Shown piece after piece: positions 23,015 through 25,577 of a DNA stretch of 25,577 bases. A program made the translations under genes and the position numbers. The notes below the pieces were generated by a model. It was not told where the DNA came from. It saw nothing but the letters and a program-made list of their open reading frames with translations, and made no database searches. Numbering within the stretch: the stretch's first letter is position 1; every line of letters begins with the position of its first letter. The stretch covers positions 1 to 25,577 of the forward strand of contig CAYTSA010000054.1 in NCBI GenBank assembly GCA_964440345.1, in the 5' to 3' direction. The DNA is from CAYTSA01 sp964440345 (GTDB lineage: Bacteria > Desulfobacterota > Desulfovibrionia > Desulfovibrionales > Desulfovibrionaceae).

Positions 23015-23386
23015 TTACTTTTTCTTTTTGCCCACCACAGCCCGTCGCGGTCCCTTGCGGGTTCTTGCGTTGGTGTGCGTCCTCTGACCGCGGGCAGGCA
23101 GGCCGCGGCGATGCCGCAAGCCCCGGTAGCAACCAATATCCATCAAACGCTTGATATTGGCGGTCACTTCCCGACGCAGGTCGCCTTCCACCTTGTAGTT
23201 GGTTTCAATCTCCTTGCGGATGGAGTTGGTTTCCTCCGCAGTAAGATCATCTGTGGACTTGGTCCAGTCCACGCCTGTCGTATCCAGAATCTTTAAGGCC
23301 GTGGTCCGGCCTATGCCGTAAATGTAGGTAAGCGCTATGTCCAGACGCTTGGCCTTAGGCAGTTCAATACCTGCAATTCTCGCCAC
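23015..23386 (-). CDS. rpsM: 30S ribosomal protein S13
   Basis: 123 residues, the usual length. S13 sits in the head of the 30S and contacts the P-site tRNA and the 50S. Landmarks are MARIAGIELP, YIYGIGRTTA and RGLRHRRGLPARGQRTHTN, with a basic tail ending in KKKK. The start codon is GTG, with AAAGGAG six bases upstream; that site directly adjoins the stop codon of rpmJ (TAAAGGAG), so reinitiation is likely. Confidence 0.98.
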   Translation of the reverse strand: MARIAGIELPKAKRLDIALTYIYGIGRTTALKILDTTGVDWTKSTDDLTAEETNSIRKEIETNYKVEGDLRREVTANIKRLMDIGCYRGLRHRRGLPARGQRTHTNARTRKGPRRAVVGKKKK

Positions 23387-23397
23387 AGTGCACTCCT

Positions 23398-23511
23398 TTA
23401 GCCCTGGCGCTGCTTGTGCCGGGGGTTTTCACAAATAATGCGAAGCACGCCATTACGACGGATCACTTTGCACTTGGGGCACATTTTTTTCACCGATGGC
23501 CGTACTTTCAT
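23398..23511 (-). CDS. rpmJ: 50S ribosomal protein L36
   Basis: A 37-residue protein that I translated directly: it begins MKVRPSVKKMCPKCKVIRR and ends ENPRHKQRQG. It is the zinc-ribbon form with Cys11, Cys14, Cys27 and His32. L36 stabilises 23S rRNA folding. It starts 21 bases after the stop of map, and its TAA overlaps the ribosome binding site of rpsM. Its place between map and rpsM is the standard one. Confidence 0.97.
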   Translation of the reverse strand: MKVRPSVKKMCPKCKVIRRNGVLRIICENPRHKQRQG

Positions 23512-23532
23512 GACCAGCTCCATTCTCTCGTT

Positions 23533-24297
23533 TTACGATACGCTTAATATGTCCGGGCCGTTTTGCGTCACAGCCACTGTATGTTCGAAATGGGCGGACA
23601 GCTTCCTGTCTTTTGTCACCGCCGTCCATTTGTCCGACAAAATCTCAATCTCGTGCGTTCCCTGTGTCACCATGGGCTCAATGGCCAGCACCATGCCCGC
23701 CTTCAGCGGCGTTCCCTGCACACCAGTGGGCACAAAATTCGGCACTTCTGGTTTCTCGTGCAGCTTGCGGCCTATGCCGTGCCCGACCATGCGCCGGACC
23801 ACATTGAATCCAGCTGATTCCGCATGTTTCTGCACCGCTGCAGAAATGTCGTACAGGTTGTTGCCGGCTTTGGCCTCGGCTATTCCCTGCATCAACGACT
23901 CGCGGGTCACGTCAAGCAATTTCATGGTCTCGCCGTTCACCTGCCCCACGGGGTAGGTTCTTGCAGAATCGCCGTAAAACCCATTGTACACGACGCCCAT
24001 GTCAAAACTGACGATGTCTCCTTCTTTGAGCGTGCGCTCAGAGGGAAACCCGTGCACGACTTCTTCATTCACAGAGCAGCACAACGCAAATGGGAATCCG
24101 TGATACCCTTGAAACGCCGGCTTTACTTCATTTTCGCGGCACATCTTCTGCGCCAGTATTTCAAATTCATGGGTTTGAACGCCTGGCTTCACCATTTCGC
24201 CCAAGGCGTCCAATATCCTGGAGACTATGCGGTTTGCCTTGCGAAGCTCTTCTATCTCGGCCTCGTTCTTCAAAAAAATGCCGCGATACTTTTTCAA
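23533..24297 (-). CDS. map: Type I methionine aminopeptidase
   Basis: 254 residues. The enzyme removes the initiator methionine from new proteins. All metal ligands are present: Asp99 (SFDMG), Asp110 (YGDSA), His173 (GHGIG), Glu207 (IEPMV) and Glu238 (FEHT), with His82 in VVHGFPS for substrate binding. It is the minimal type I form without a zinc-finger extension. The start is a TTG, one base after the secY stop, with AAAGGA ten bases upstream; the following KKYRGIFLKN matches the usual N-terminus. Close packing with secY implies translational coupling. Confidence 0.97.
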   Translation of the reverse strand: MKKYRGIFLKNEAEIEELRKANRIVSRILDALGEMVKPGVQTHEFEILAQKMCRENEVKPAFQGYHGFPFALCCSVNEEVVHGFPSERTLKEGDIVSFDMGVVYNGFYGDSARTYPVGQVNGETMKLLDVTRESLMQGIAEAKAGNNLYDISAAVQKHAESAGFNVVRRMVGHGIGRKLHEKPEVPNFVPTGVQGTPLKAGMVLAIEPMVTQGTHEIEILSDKWTAVTKDRKLSAHFEHTVAVTQNGPDILSVS

Positions 24298-24298
24298 C

Positions 24299-25577
24299 TC
24301 AACGCCGTCCTTTGAGTCGCCCTTTATGCATCAATCCTTCGTACTGACGCGAAATCAGGTACGACTCAACCTTGCCCATAAAGTCCATGGCCACGCCGAC
24401 TACAATGAGCAGGCCTGTGCCACCGAAGTAAAACGGCACGTTGAACTGGCGAATCATGACCATGGGCAATACGCAAATTGCTGAGATGTATATTGCGCCC
24501 CAGAAAGTAATCCGGGTAAGCACCATGTCAATGTATTCCTGCGTCTTTTTGCCAGGCCGAATGCCTGGTATAAATCCGCCTTGTTTGCGCAGATTTTCAG
24601 CAATGTCGCTCGGATCAAAAATGATGGCCGTGTAGAAAAAACAGAAGAATACGATCATGGCCACGAACACCACGCTGTACAGCAGCGAACCAAAGGAAAA
24701 GTACTGCTCAAACGTCTGCAGCCACTCAGAACTGGAAAACTGAGCAATGGTTGCAGGAAACATCAGAATGGACGAGGCAAAAATCGGCGGAATAACACCT
24801 GCTGTGTTCACACGCAACGGCAAGTGCGAACTCTGCCCACCCATCATCCGCCGGCCAACCATGCGCTTGGCGTAGTGAATAGGAATGCGCCGCTGCCCGC
24901 GTTCCATGAACACAATGAAGGCCAAGACCGCCAGCATCACAGCCACCAGCACGAGCACGTAGAACAGGGAGATTTCCCCGGCGCTGATGAGCCGGAAGGT
25001 GTTGATGAGGCCGCGGGGAAAGCCGGCGACAATGCCTGCAAAAATGATCAGCGAAATGCCGTTGCCTATGCCGCGTTCTGTGATCTGCTCGCCCAGCCAC
25101 ATAATGAAAATGGTGCCGGCAGTCAGAGTGATCACGGTGACAAGACGAAAACCCCAGCCCCCGGCCAGCACAACAGGAGCGCCAGTCGGGCTGGCCATGG
25201 ATTCCAAACCCACGGCTATGCCCATGCCCTGCACAAAAGTGATGAGCACAGTAAGGTAACGTGTGTACTGAGTCAGCTTCTTGCGTCCGGCCTGTCCTTC
25301 TTCCTTGGCCAGGCGCTTAAGTTCCGGGCTGACCACTTGTAGCAGTTGGATGATAATCGAGGCCGAGATGTACGGCATCACGCCCAGAGAGAAAATGGAC
25401 AGTTTCTGCAGGGCGCCGCCCGAAAACATGTCAAAGAGCCCGAATATGGTGCCGCCCATATTGTCGAAAAAATCTTGCAGGGCGATAGTGTCGATGCCCG
25501 GCACCGGCACGTGAATGCCGATGCGGTACACCGCCAGCAGTAAGAACGTCCAAAAAAGCTTCTTCTTAAGCTCCGGC
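24299..25577 (-). CDS. secY: Protein translocase subunit SecY (5' end outside the window)
   Basis: The channel subunit of the Sec translocon. The reading frame stays open to the window edge, reading PELKKKLFWTFLLLAVYRIG before the IHVPVPGID segment, so the true start lies beyond 25577 and a few to about twenty N-terminal residues are missing. About ten transmembrane helices are predicted, including SLGVMPYISASIIIQLLQVV (helix 2) and the ERGIGNGISLIIFAGIV segment. The C-terminus is basic (LMHKGRLKGRR). It is followed by map after one base, the classic spc-operon end. Confidence 0.97.
   Translation of the reverse strand, partial: PELKKKLFWTFLLLAVYRIGIHVPVPGIDTIALQDFFDNMGGTIFGLFDMFSGGALQKLSIFSLGVMPYISASIIIQLLQVVSPELKRLAKEEGQAGRKKLTQYTRYLTVLITFVQGMGIAVGLESMASPTGAPVVLAGGWGFRLVTVITLTAGTIFIMWLGEQITERGIGNGISLIIFAGIVAGFPRGLINTFRLISAGEISLFYVLVLVAVMLAVLAFIVFMERGQRRIPIHYAKRMVGRRMMGGQSSHLPLRVNTAGVIPPIFASSILMFPATIAQFSSSEWLQTFEQYFSFGSLLYSVVFVAMIVFFCFFYTAIIFDPSDIAENLRKQGGFIPGIRPGKKTQEYIDMVLTRITFWGAIYISAICVLPMVMIRQFNVPFYFGGTGLLIVVGVAMDFMGKVESYLISRQYEGLMHKGRLKGRR

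Overview
The window looks like a chromosomal piece of a Gram-negative deltaproteobacterial sulfate-reducer lineage, most like Desulfovibrionaceae. I infer this from the kind of signalling proteins present (a histidine kinase with a paired CW cysteine segment, PAS domains with cysteine clusters, a LysR regulator of the selenium-metabolism type), from an LPS heptose epimerase, from the GC-rich third codon positions, and from the canonical alpha-operon order. No taxonomic search was possible. Almost every gene is on the minus strand; the only clear plus-strand gene is a large hybrid histidine kinase.

Bases 1-7452 hold a signalling locus read leftward: a PhnD-type substrate-binding lipoprotein, a membrane histidine kinase with a two-CW segment, a single-domain response regulator, a PEP-synthase-like phosphotransferase that lacks the usual PEP-binding barrel, and a dual-specificity phosphatase fused to a cysteine-cluster domain, the last two coupled by TGATG. 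A multi-PAS hybrid histidine kinase is transcribed divergently. The intergenic region between them carries a long imperfect palindrome.

Bases 10369-10776 form a convergent, gene-free, strongly structured region with short terminal inverted repeats, resembling a MITE or composite hairpin element. An 82-bp piece of it, with a conserved hairpin, recurs at 19756-19837 in the 3' flank of rplQ.

Bases 10777-14682 are a leftward group: metallophosphoesterase, Ser/Thr kinase fused to a DUF1566 domain, YkgJ-type cysteine-cluster protein and hldD. Bases 14919-18065 hold rpsA, sppA overlapping it, and then a bacterial CULT (cereblon-like, thalidomide-binding-fold) protein that preserves the tri-tryptophan pocket spacing of human cereblon. 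A LysR regulator follows at 18404-19306.

Bases 19711-25577 are the distal spc/alpha ribosomal operon read leftward: secY (cut by the window edge), map, rpmJ, rpsM, rpsK, rpsD, rpoA and rplQ, closed by a strong intrinsic terminator. L17 carries an unusually long Ala/Glu/Pro repeat tail; two exactly 100-base N runs fall inside that repeat, so its true length and frame are unresolved. The most novel-looking items are the PhnD/kinase/phosphotransferase/phosphatase locus, the CULT protein, the mobile hairpin repeat and the L17 tail.
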